DNA of 5,960 nt. It comes from Bacteroidales bacterium (GTDB lineage Bacteria > Bacteroidota > Bacteroidia > Bacteroidales > UBA932). Position 1 is the stretch's first letter. The number at the start of each line of letters is the position of its first letter. The notes below the pieces were generated by a model. That model was not told the DNA's origin and did not search any database. It saw nothing but the letters and a program-made list of their open reading frames with translations. This document shows positions 1 through 5,960 of the stretch, one piece after another. A program made the translations under genes and the position numbers. Location of the stretch: contig SFNZ01000095.1 of assembly GCA_004552615.1 (NCBI GenBank), forward strand, positions 1 through 5,960. The letters are read 5' to 3'.

Positions 1-25
1 GTTGTTCTGCGCAATACAGCCATGA

Positions 26-113
26 TTTGCTCGCGCGGTGAGGTCAAACTGATGCCATCGCGCGAGTAAAAGCCGCCCCTGTGACGTAGAACGGGTTTTT
101 CCTCGCGCGGTGA
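26..113. repeat. Three-copy GC-rich repeat with competing hairpins
   Basis: A 16-base motif, TCACCGCGCGAGnAAA, occurs three times. It lies on the minus strand at 26-41 and 98-113 (these two differ at one base) and on the plus strand, degenerate (13 of 16), at 55-70. The outer copies start 72 bases apart. Because the middle copy is inverted, bases 56-70 can pair with 26-40 (15 pairs, two of them G-T, 15-base loop). Alternatively 56-74 can pair with 94-112 (18 of 19 positions, two of them G-T, 19-base loop). TGATTTGC also flanks the outer copies, at 23-30 and 111-118. No transposase or U-tract follows on either strand, so it is neither a clear insertion sequence nor a clear terminator. I infer a dispersed intergenic repeat or a structured RNA element; the function is unknown. 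Confidence 0.7.
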
Positions 114-199
114 TTTGCCCGGGAAGGTGACTGAAAGGACTCTGATTCTAAATAGGGCCTGGGTTAAGCAGGACGCAATAATGTCGGCAGGGGAGCAGG

Positions 200-1489
200 T
201 CAGAAACGTTGCTGGACGACGTATTTAGTGGAGCAGGCCCCGTCCTCAGCGGCGAGGCCCAGAAGCGGGCTGTGGCCGCGGTTGATAATCAGGCCGGCCT
301 TGAGGTCGCTGAATGAGGTGAGCATGGCATAGTCTCCGCTGCTGTCTCCGGCTATCAGGGAAGGAGCCCTGCCGCAATGACGAGGGGCAATCAGTTCCTC
401 GATGCATTTCACTTTGCCCTCGAGGAAAGTCTGGCTGTAGTCAGGGTCGAATCCGTTGGCTCCCAATATGTTGCCCTCGTCCCGGTCGCCGGTCATCCTC
501 AGGCCGAATACCTCGTCAGGGGAGAATCCGAGACCGTATTTCCCGTTGCAGGCCATCGCCTCCACTATGATTTCCAGGGACGCGGAGCAGATATATATCC
601 CGAAGCCGTTCCTGCGCAATGTCTCGAACAGGCGGATGCTGTCCTCCGGGATAATCAGGCCTTTGAGCACTTCCGTGGAGACTTTTCCGTCGGGGCTGGT
701 CCATGTCTCCGTCCATGTCCGCCCGGAAGCGAGCCAGAAGTCTGCCGACTCGACTGTCAGCCCGGCAAGTTCTTCAGAGGTCATGCCGCTGAACAATGCC
801 GGCATCCACAGGCACCAGTCCGCGTAGGAGAACGTGTATTCGATACCTCTTTCGAGGGCTGCAAGCTTCGCCCGGAAATCCTGGTACTCAGGCATTTCCC
901 TGAAGTCTGGACATTCCTGCCTGAAGCCGGAGCCTCCTGGCTTTTCGTCCTTGCCGGCAGCCGCTGTGCTGCACCTTCCAGATGACGTATGAGCCTCCTT
1001 GATTTCCGCGCCTTCAGCTCGGCTCATTCTTTTTCCCGCCCCCGACGTAAACGGATACAGCGCCGCATAGTCCGCTGCCAGGTCCCTGCAGACCTCCCTG
1101 ACAGTCATCCCGACCCCGGTCATCACGGTGTCAAGGTCCGGAATCCATGCCGAGAAAATCCCGAACGCATCCTCAGGAGGGAATTCATAACGCAGATTCT
1201 CGATCTGATACAGCATCAGGGTTATCGATATGTCATTGACGATAGTCGTGTTGTCGAAATCAAATACGGCATACGGGCGACATTCCACACCGGACTGCCT
1301 TCCGGCTATCCCGTCTTCCGCAATCACCTGTGACAGAACCTCATGGACCTCATTGTTCCAGTCTCCGCGAGGCAGTTCCGTCCCGCGCGGCCCGCAAGAT
1401 ACGGCCATGAGCCCGGATACAGCGATTCCCGAAAAACCTGATAATACGGCAAAAATTGCCTGGAAGATATGTCCTGTCCTGTTTCCCAT
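200..1489 (-). CDS. Exported HAD-superfamily phosphatase, probable lipoprotein (phosphorylcholine phosphatase-like)
   Basis: 429-residue hydrolase with all four haloacid dehalogenase motifs. Motif I is FDFDNT, with predicted nucleophile D77 and acid/base D79. Motif II is the serine in CSAS (S302), motif III a lysine at K359 or K361, and motif IV GDSSGD (381-386) with metal-binding acids D382 and D386. About 220 residues separate motifs I and II, which implies a large C1-type cap. The N-terminus has a hydrophobic stretch (about 8-31) followed by C32 in MAVSC, a loose lipobox, so I infer export and probable lipid anchoring. Features such as FDFDNTT, ICSAS and a following NGKYGLGF recall phosphorylcholine phosphatase relatives, but the substrate is not proven. 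Residues 149-195 are a Gly/Ser/Ala/Lys-rich, probably disordered insert. The ATG at 1489 is the first possible start: an in-frame stop lies four codons upstream. It is transcribed divergently from the dcw operon and has no obvious Shine-Dalgarno sequence. Confidence 0.88.
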   Translation of the reverse strand: MGNRTGHIFQAIFAVLSGFSGIAVSGLMAVSCGPRGTELPRGDWNNEVHEVLSQVIAEDGIAGRQSGVECRPYAVFDFDNTTIVNDISITLMLYQIENLRYEFPPEDAFGIFSAWIPDLDTVMTGVGMTVREVCRDLAADYAALYPFTSGAGKRMSRAEGAEIKEAHTSSGRCSTAAAGKDEKPGGSGFRQECPDFREMPEYQDFRAKLAALERGIEYTFSYADWCLWMPALFSGMTSEELAGLTVESADFWLASGRTWTETWTSPDGKVSTEVLKGLIIPEDSIRLFETLRRNGFGIYICSASLEIIVEAMACNGKYGLGFSPDEVFGLRMTGDRDEGNILGANGFDPDYSQTFLEGKVKCIEELIAPRHCGRAPSLIAGDSSGDYAMLTSFSDLKAGLIINRGHSPLLGLAAEDGACSTKYVVQQRF

Positions 1490-1543
1490 GTCTGAAAATG
1501 TCTAGATGTGCCTGACCAAAAAGTGGCTTCCGTGCCAGCAATG

Positions 1544-1551
1544 CAAAAATA
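1544..1551 (-). promoter_or_regulatory. Candidate -7 box for the phosphatase gene
   Basis: Read on the minus strand this is TATTTTTG, an exact match to the Bacteroidetes -7 consensus TAnnTTTG. It would put the transcription start near 1537 and give a leader of about 48 bases before the phosphatase ATG. I see no TTTG -33 element at the usual 19-21 base spacing, and the region is AT-rich, so a chance match is possible. Confidence 0.35.
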
Positions 1552-1560
1552 ATATACTTT

Positions 1561-1600
1561 GTGGGAAAATTTGGAATAAAGTGTAATAAAATGTAAAAGT
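1561..1600 (+). promoter_or_regulatory. Candidate MraZ operator: four 10-base direct units
   Basis: Four consecutive 10-base units in exact register read GTGGGAAAAT, TTGGAATAAA, GTGTAATAAA and ATGTAAAAGT. Positions 2 (T), 3 (G), 6 (A) and 8 (A) are invariant. The known MraZ operators of other bacteria consist of short TGGG-like repeats at 10-base spacing just upstream of mraZ, and the first unit carries TGGGA. The array ends 6 bases before the candidate mraZ -7 box and covers the place where a -33 element would lie, which fits repression by blocking polymerase. The identification is inferred from register, position and the adjacent mraZ gene. Confidence 0.5.
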
Positions 1601-1606
1601 TTTGAT

Positions 1607-1614
1607 TATATTTG
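1607..1614 (+). promoter_or_regulatory. Candidate -7 box for the mraZ operon
   Basis: TATATTTG matches the Bacteroidetes -7 consensus TAnnTTTG exactly. A start near 1621 would give a leader of about 29 bases before the mraZ ATG. No TTTG -33 element is present at 19-21 bases upstream; that space is taken by the 10-base repeat array. The location immediately before the first gene of the operon supports the call. Confidence 0.45.
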
Positions 1615-1649
1615 CGGAAAATAGCGTGAAAGGTTAAAGAATAGAAACG

Positions 1650-2096
1650 ATGACCACTTTTATAGGCGAATATACTGTCAGGATAGACGACAAAGGGAGA
1701 ATGGTTTTCCCTTCGGCGTTCAAATCCCTCATGCCTGAAGGAGGTGACATGCGTTTCGTCATCAAGAAAGACATATTCGAAGACTGCCTCGAGATGTACA
1801 CGTTCGGGGAGTGGGAGAGGCAGAGCTGCGAAGTCAAGTCGAAACTGAATTTCTTCAACAGGGAACACGCTATGTTCTGGAGGGAATATATGCGCGACCG
1901 CGCCATCGTCGAACCTGACGGGAAGGTCGGCAGGATTTCCATTCCACGTAAGCTTCTGGATGCCATTGGTGTAACCAAAGAGGTAGTGTTCTCGGGCAAT
2001 GATTACAAGATTGAAATCTGGGCCAAGGAGAAATTCGAGGCCGGCGGAATTTCAAACGAAGAATACATTGCATTGGCCGGGAAACTGTCTCAATAA
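1650..2096 (+). CDS. mraZ: Transcriptional regulator MraZ
   Basis: 148-residue MraZ, the usual length. MraZ proteins form ring-shaped oligomers of SpoVT-AbrB-like folds, bind repeats upstream of their own gene and control the dcw operon. There are two MraZ repeats. The first has FIGEYTVRIDDKGR with the expected DxxxR motif at D13-R17, followed by VFPSAF. The second has EPDGKVGRISIP, where the spacing is D90-x4-R95, one residue longer than the usual DxxxR. The stretch near 117-126 (NDYKIEIWAKEK) is typical of Bacteroidetes MraZ. It is the first gene of the plus-strand operon, 14 bases before rsmH. The start is the ATG right at the conserved N-terminus; its upstream region is A-rich with no good Shine-Dalgarno sequence. 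The upstream 10-base repeats suggest autoregulation. Confidence 0.96.
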   Translation: MTTFIGEYTVRIDDKGRMVFPSAFKSLMPEGGDMRFVIKKDIFEDCLEMYTFGEWERQSCEVKSKLNFFNREHAMFWREYMRDRAIVEPDGKVGRISIPRKLLDAIGVTKEVVFSGNDYKIEIWAKEKFEAGGISNEEYIALAGKLSQ

Positions 2097-2101
2097 GAGA
2101 C

Positions 2102-2108
2102 GGAGGTG
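2102..2108 (+). promoter_or_regulatory. Strong Shine-Dalgarno for rsmH
   Basis: GGAGGTG is fully complementary to the 16S anti-Shine-Dalgarno tail and lies just before the ATG at 2111 (4 bases after GGAGG). It fixes the rsmH start. Strong sites like this are uncommon in Bacteroidetes. Confidence 0.7.
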
Positions 2109-2110
2109 CC

Positions 2111-3070
2111 ATGTCTGAATATCATACACCAGTGCTCCTCGACGAAAGCGTGACTGCGCTGCTCGCCGGCAATTTTTCAGGAAAATACATAGACGCCACG
2201 TTCGGAGGCGGCGGCCATACTTCGGAGATCCTTTCACGCTTGTCTCCGGAGGGACGGGTCATCGCCTTCGACCGTGACAGTGACGCATTGGCAAACCGCC
2301 TCGACGATGCCCGCCTGAGGCTTGTCCGTGCGGATTTCAGATATGTGCGGAATTTCATCATGCTGGATGCCAGGGAGAACGGGGAAGACCCCGCCTCTGC
2401 CGGAGTGGACGGAATCCTGGCCGATCTCGGAGTGTCGTCCCACCAGTTCGACACAGCAGAACGCGGATTCTCATTCCGTTTCGACGCCCCTCTGGACATG
2501 AGGATGAACACCGAGGCGGAACTGACTGCGGCCGATGTGGTCAATACCTATTCCCAGGAGGATCTCGAGAGGATTCTGCGCATCTACGGCGAGGTGGACA
2601 ATGCAGGGAAACTGGCACGCCTGATAACTTCTGCACGTGCGGCGTCCGCGATTTCCACGACTGGGGAGCTGGACAAATGCATTGCACCGGCGGTGCCGGA
2701 GTTCCAGAGCCACAAGGTCCTCGCCAAGATCTACCAGGCCCTCCGGATCGAGGTGAACCATGAGATGCGTTCGCTCGAGAAATTCCTGCAGGGGGCTGCG
2801 GAGTCGTTGAAGCCGGGCGGAAGGCTCGTGGTCATCACCTATCATTCCCTCGAGGACAGGATGGTGAAGAATTTCATCAAGTCCGGCGATACCGGAGGAA
2901 AGGTGACGAAAGATTTCTACGGCAATGTGATGGCGCCTCTCGAGGCTGTTAACCGTAAGCCGGTCCTGCCCGGGGAGCCGGAAATCGCTACCAACACCAG
3001 GGCCAGGAGCGCCAAGATGCGCGTGGCCGTGAAGAAGGAACCAACGCAAAAGAAGGAGGCAAGACCATGA
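2111..3070 (+). CDS. rsmH: 16S rRNA (cytosine(1402)-N(4))-methyltransferase RsmH
   Basis: 319-residue SAM-dependent methyltransferase that N4-methylates C1402 in the decoding centre of 16S rRNA; cytoplasmic. Family signatures in order: YHTPVLLDE (4-12); the SAM-binding loop DATFGGGGHT (28-37); AFDRD (52-56), whose acid normally contacts SAM; ADLGVSSHQFD; the GFSFRFDAPLDMRM block; ALRIEVNHE; TYHSLEDR (243-250); and the C-terminal NTRARSAKMRV. Its length is close to the family norm (about 300-315), with a short Lys/Glu-rich tail. The start is set by the GGAGGTG immediately upstream and the conserved N-terminus. The stop codon overlaps the ftsL start (ATGA), which implies translational coupling. 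Also known as mraW, it occupies its standard place after mraZ. Confidence 0.98.
   Translation: MSEYHTPVLLDESVTALLAGNFSGKYIDATFGGGGHTSEILSRLSPEGRVIAFDRDSDALANRLDDARLRLVRADFRYVRNFIMLDARENGEDPASAGVDGILADLGVSSHQFDTAERGFSFRFDAPLDMRMNTEAELTAADVVNTYSQEDLERILRIYGEVDNAGKLARLITSARAASAISTTGELDKCIAPAVPEFQSHKVLAKIYQALRIEVNHEMRSLEKFLQGAAESLKPGGRLVVITYHSLEDRMVKNFIKSGDTGGKVTKDFYGNVMAPLEAVNRKPVLPGEPEIATNTRARSAKMRVAVKKEPTQKKEARP
3053..3059 (+). promoter_or_regulatory. Shine-Dalgarno for ftsL
   Basis: AAGGAGG lies 7 bases before the ATG at 3067, inside the last codons of rsmH. Sequence and spacing are near ideal and support the start that overlaps the rsmH stop. Confidence 0.7.
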
Positions 3071-3414
3071 ATTTCAGATCATTCTCGGCGTCGCTCAGGA
3101 ATATCATTGACGCATTCTTCCGGGGCGAGCTCCTGATGCGTATCGGGGCGGACAAATATTTTCCTCACATCGCGTACACGTTCATGCTCTTCTGGGTGAT
3201 GATACTGATGGACATGATGATAGAGAATACGCTCGGCAAGGTGGAGAAAAACAGGGAGGTGCTTACTTCCCTGAAGATATATCATTCGCAGAAAGTGGTG
3301 GAACTCGTCAGTATCGACAGGGTGACCACGGTGGAAAGGCTTCTGAAGGACAAGGGCTCTGCAGTGGGCCTCCCTGAGAAGCCGGCATACAGGCTTGGGG
3401 TTAAAGAAAAATGA
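3067..3414 (+). CDS. ftsL: FtsL-like cell division protein
   Basis: 115-residue single-pass membrane protein assigned as the Bacteroidetes FtsL-like divisome subunit. FtsL forms a complex with its partners that activates the septal synthase FtsW-FtsI. A cytoplasmic N-terminal segment (about 1-32) is followed by one transmembrane helix at about 33-52 (rich in Phe, Met, Leu and Ile, with W43). A polar, potentially coiled-coil periplasmic region of about 60 residues ends in LPEKPAYRL. FtsL diverges too fast for motif recognition, so the call rests on size, topology and position between rsmH and ftsI, the standard slot. Both ends overlap neighbours by ATGA, and a good Shine-Dalgarno sequence precedes it. 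Confidence 0.82.
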   Translation: MNFRSFSASLRNIIDAFFRGELLMRIGADKYFPHIAYTFMLFWVMILMDMMIENTLGKVEKNREVLTSLKIYHSQKVVELVSIDRVTTVERLLKDKGSAVGLPEKPAYRLGVKEK

Positions 3415-5501
3415 CGGAAATGGACAAAAAGGACATGAAGAAATCGGGCAAGGAGGATTTAAAGGTCTGGTACCTTTATGGCCTCTTCGTCATTGCTGCC
3501 CTTGTCGTGCTCTGCCGGATTGTCTATATCCAGTGCTTCTTCCGGAATAGCGACCCGAACCTGAAATATTACACGGCCACGAGCCGCAAGATGGAACTCG
3601 AGCCTGCCCGCGGCTCCATAATATCATCTGACGGACGCTTGCTCGCGGTTTCCACCCCGATGTACAAGATATATATGGACTGCACGGTCAGGAAGGTGGA
3701 GTTCAAGGACGACAAGGAGGGTGAGGAGAAATGGCGCGGGAAGGCCAGGGAGCTGTCCAAGGGTCTCGCCGCGATTTTCGGGAAAAAGAGCGCTGACGGA
3801 TGGTACAATGACATTATCGCCGGCAGGAAGAAGGGCTCGAAATATATGCTGGTAGGCGGCCCGATTGACAATGAGACAATGCTGAAGGTGAAGGCCCTGC
3901 CTCTGTTCAGTGAAGGTGCCAACAAAGGCGGAATCATCGTCGAAAGGGTGGACACGAGACTTTATCCATACGGCTCGCTCGCACGTAGCACAATCGGGTA
4001 CGTGAGGGACAATCATGACTCCAAAGGATTGATATTCAAAGGTATTGAAGGCGCTTATGACCATCATCTGCACGGCCAGGAAGGGTACAAATGGATGAAG
4101 AGGACGGACGGCAAGCGAATCCAGGACAAGGACAGTACCTGGGCCAATGCGAAGGACGGCCTGGATGTGAAGACCACCTTGAGCGTGGATGTGCAGGATA
4201 TTGCCGACAGGGCGTTGCGCGGCCAGATTGCTGACAATGAGAAGATTGAGGGAGGATGCGTAATAGTCATGGACGTGAAGACCGGGGCGATAAGGGCAAT
4301 GGTGAACCTGCTCAGGGACAGCACCACGAGCCGTCTCGGGGAAAGCATGAACATGGCGATAATGAGGGCCGGGGAGCCGGGTTCTGTATTCAAGACTGCC
4401 ATCCTGACGAGCCTGCTCGAAGACGGAAAAGTGAAGCTCTCGGACGAAATCCCGACTGAGCACGGTGTCGTGAAGGGATTCAAGCCGGACCAGCATATCG
4501 TTGATTATGAGAGGGCTACGGGGAAAAAGACAATGTCCGTCCTGCACGGATACGAGATTTCCTCGAACTATATTTTCAGGAAACTGGCGGTGGACCATTA
4601 CGGCTCCAATCCCAAGAAGCTCCTTGACAATCTGTATCTCTACCGTCTCGGCGAAGCATTCGACTTCGACCTCGAAGGACTTGCCAGACCTCAGCTCCCG
4701 CCGTCGGACACGAAGAAATGGAGCGCCACCGACCTCGGTTCAGTGGCCATCGGATATTCCGTTTCCGAGACCCCGCTGCATATCGTGACATTCTACAATG
4801 CCATAGCCAACAAGGGCAAGATGATGAGGCCTTATTTGGTGGAAGGGCTTGAGAGCAACGGGATTACGCGAATCAAGAAAGGTCCGTCGGTGCTGAACGG
4901 GTCGATTTGTTCAAGGGCCGTGGCGGACAGCGTGGCGAAAGGCCTCATGGCAATCACCGAGGAGGGAACCGCCGCGAGACGCCTGAAAGATGCCAAATGC
5001 AAGGTGGCGGGCAAGACCGGAACCGCGAGAATCGTGCTCGACAGGAGATATGCCAAGGTGGGGGCCAATCCGTATGAGGACATCTACGGGCGTCGTCAGT
5101 ACCAGGCTACCTTCGTGGGATTTTTCCCTGCGGAGAATCCCCAGTATTCGGTGATTGTGACCGCTTATTCGAAGCTGAGCAGGGAGATTTTCTACGGAGG
5201 AACGATTCCGGCCATGGTCTGCAGGGAGATAGTGGACGAACTCTATGCCCTCGACAGCGGCTATGGGGAGAAATATGACACGAAAGGTCCGATGCCTGAC
5301 CTGTCAGGCGATGCCCCGAGGACTGCGAAGAACGGCAAGGTGCCGGGACTCAAGGGGATGGGACTGATGGACGCGATATATGCGATAGAGAATGACGGTT
5401 ACAAGTGCCAGTATTCGGGATGCGGACATGTGGTCTCGCAGTCTCCTGAGGCGGGGGCTTCGCTTGCTTCCGGCGGTACGGTGACGATAAGGCTTGATTA
5501 G
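3411..5501 (+). CDS. ftsI: Septal peptidoglycan transpeptidase FtsI (PBP3-type) with C-terminal PASTA domain
   Basis: 696-residue class B penicillin-binding protein that forms peptide crosslinks in septal peptidoglycan. A Lys-rich cytoplasmic tail (1-18) is followed by a transmembrane anchor (about 19-44). The dimerisation/pedestal region opens with EPARGSIISSDGR (64-76). The transpeptidase domain has all three catalytic motifs: SVFK with nucleophile S325 and K328, SSN (384-386), and KTGT (535-538). Residue 326 is Val where Thr is common (EPGSTFK). One PASTA domain occupies about 642-696, as is usual in Bacteroidetes and unlike E. coli FtsI. It contains two cysteines, C666 and C671, on the periplasmic side. 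The ATG at 3411 overlaps the ftsL stop; an in-frame ATG at 3420 is the alternative, and neither has a clear Shine-Dalgarno sequence. Length fits the group. SpoVD-like naming is also used for such proteins, but the dcw position supports the division enzyme. Confidence 0.96.
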   Translation: MTEMDKKDMKKSGKEDLKVWYLYGLFVIAALVVLCRIVYIQCFFRNSDPNLKYYTATSRKMELEPARGSIISSDGRLLAVSTPMYKIYMDCTVRKVEFKDDKEGEEKWRGKARELSKGLAAIFGKKSADGWYNDIIAGRKKGSKYMLVGGPIDNETMLKVKALPLFSEGANKGGIIVERVDTRLYPYGSLARSTIGYVRDNHDSKGLIFKGIEGAYDHHLHGQEGYKWMKRTDGKRIQDKDSTWANAKDGLDVKTTLSVDVQDIADRALRGQIADNEKIEGGCVIVMDVKTGAIRAMVNLLRDSTTSRLGESMNMAIMRAGEPGSVFKTAILTSLLEDGKVKLSDEIPTEHGVVKGFKPDQHIVDYERATGKKTMSVLHGYEISSNYIFRKLAVDHYGSNPKKLLDNLYLYRLGEAFDFDLEGLARPQLPPSDTKKWSATDLGSVAIGYSVSETPLHIVTFYNAIANKGKMMRPYLVEGLESNGITRIKKGPSVLNGSICSRAVADSVAKGLMAITEEGTAARRLKDAKCKVAGKTGTARIVLDRRYAKVGANPYEDIYGRRQYQATFVGFFPAENPQYSVIVTAYSKLSREIFYGGTIPAMVCREIVDELYALDSGYGEKYDTKGPMPDLSGDAPRTAKNGKVPGLKGMGLMDAIYAIENDGYKCQYSGCGHVVSQSPEAGASLASGGTVTIRLD

Positions 5502-5507
5502 AAGAAA

Positions 5508-5960
5508 ATGAAAACAATGATACTCGACAGAATAATAGAGAATTGCGGTGTGGTCCGGGTTTCCGGCCCTGCCGGCGTTGAGGTCACTGCAGTGTGCAGC
5601 GATTCGAGGCAGGTATGCCCGGGGGCTCTCTTCATTGCGGTGAAAGGGTTTGCCGGAGACGGGCACAAGTTTATTGCCAGGGCGCTGGACGCAGGTGCTG
5701 CAGCAGTGATGTACGAAGATGCGGAAGAGCTTGCTGCACAGCAGGTTGAGGCTGGAGAGGATCTGGCGGCAAAGGCTGTGTACGTGCAGGTCGGGAATTC
5801 CAGGAGGGCTGTGGCAATGGCGGCTGACGCATTCTACGGCCACCCTTCAAGGGAGCTGACTTTGGTGGGAATCACCGGTACCAACGGCAAGACCACCACT
5901 GTGACATTGCTCTACAATCTTTTCCGCCGACTCGGCTACAAATGCGGATTGCTCTCCACG
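5508..5960 (+). CDS. murE: UDP-N-acetylmuramoyl-tripeptide synthetase MurE (N-terminal part, cut by window edge)
   Basis: The first 151 codons of a Mur ligase, open to the right edge. MurE is a cytoplasmic ATP-dependent ligase that adds the third residue, normally meso-diaminopimelate in Bacteroidetes, to UDP-MurNAc-L-Ala-D-Glu. The N-terminal substrate-binding domain has CSDSRQVCPGALFIAVKG (30-47) and GDGHKFI, both typical of MurE/MurF. The ATP-binding P-loop is GITGTNGKTTT (121-131), and the TNGKTTT form together with the SDSR motif favours MurE. The residues that determine amino-acid specificity lie beyond the window. The ATG at 5508 is 6 bases after the ftsI stop; an in-frame ATG at 5517 is an alternative. 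The upstream GAAGAAA is a weak ribosome site. Position after ftsI is standard for the cluster. Confidence 0.94.
   Translation, partial: MKTMILDRIIENCGVVRVSGPAGVEVTAVCSDSRQVCPGALFIAVKGFAGDGHKFIARALDAGAAAVMYEDAEELAAQQVEAGEDLAAKAVYVQVGNSRRAVAMAADAFYGHPSRELTLVGITGTNGKTTTVTLLYNLFRRLGYKCGLLST

Noticed and set aside
1..69. Plus-strand frame open from the left edge to a TAA at 67-69, possibly the end of a gene
   Set aside because: Only 22 codons are visible, with no recognisable motif, and the end lies inside the repeat element.
56..112. Hairpin as a transcription terminator for the phosphatase gene
   Set aside because: The stem is strong, but no U-tract follows it on either strand; the T run at 96-100 lies inside the stem. 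It also lies about 90 bases past the stop codon. A role in termination cannot be excluded but is not supported.
1..222. Minus-strand frame open from about 222 to the left edge, encoding two SPRE peptides 24 residues apart
   Set aside because: It has no ATG until position 23, begins in a different frame inside the phosphatase gene, and the peptide repetition is explained by the DNA repeat. An open run of this length is not rare at this base composition. A gene starting at the ATG at 21-23 and running off the left edge cannot be judged from seven codons.
377..985. 202-codon plus-strand open frame opposite the phosphatase
   Set aside because: It is antisense to a gene with intact HAD motifs, and its translation shows no domain or sensible composition; it is a shadow of GC-rich codon use.
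1553..1561. TATACTTTG as a plus-strand -7 box for mraZ
   Set aside because: The spacing between TA and TTTG is one base, not two, and the exact match at 1607-1614 is better placed.
2471..3049. 192-codon minus-strand open frame opposite rsmH
   Set aside because: It is antisense to conserved RsmH blocks, with no motif of its own.
3624..4598. 324-codon minus-strand open frame opposite ftsI
   Set aside because: The plus-strand frame carries the complete transpeptidase motifs; the antisense product is rich in His, Arg and Pro with no recognisable domain.

Overview
The window is the start of a division and cell wall (dcw) cluster from a Bacteroidota bacterium, most likely of the order Bacteroidales. 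The evidence is the gene order mraZ-rsmH-ftsL-ftsI-murE, an FtsI with one C-terminal PASTA domain, a short FtsL of the Bacteroidetes type, and AT-rich promoter-like boxes of the form TAnnTTTG. Base composition looks moderately GC-rich (mid-50s by eye, not computed), which would suit a Rikenellaceae-like or related gut lineage. I cannot place it more precisely.

Layout. Positions 1-199 hold no supportable gene. They contain three copies of a GC-rich 16-base motif, the middle one inverted, which can form two mutually exclusive hairpins. Positions 200-1489 on the minus strand encode a secreted, probably lipid-anchored HAD-superfamily phosphatase that resembles phosphorylcholine phosphatases. Positions 1490-1649 are a divergent intergenic region with a TAnnTTTG box facing each way and, on the mraZ side, four 10-base units in register that look like an MraZ operator. 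From 1650 to the right edge all genes are on the plus strand and tightly packed: mraZ, rsmH, ftsL, ftsI and the first 151 codons of murE. Spacings are 14 bases, a 4-base ATGA overlap, another 4-base ATGA overlap, and 6 bases, so this is almost certainly one transcript.

How the genes work together. MraZ is the operon's DNA-binding regulator and RsmH methylates 16S rRNA. FtsL and FtsI are membrane components of the divisome; FtsI crosslinks septal peptidoglycan. MurE adds the third amino acid to the peptidoglycan precursor in the cytoplasm. The rest of the cluster (mraY, murD, ftsW, murG, murC and so on) would be expected to the right of the window.

I see no new multi-gene system here. The points most worth a second look are the inverted-repeat element at the left edge, the candidate MraZ operator, the altered second DxxxR motif in MraZ, and the lipoprotein phosphatase with a low-complexity insert.
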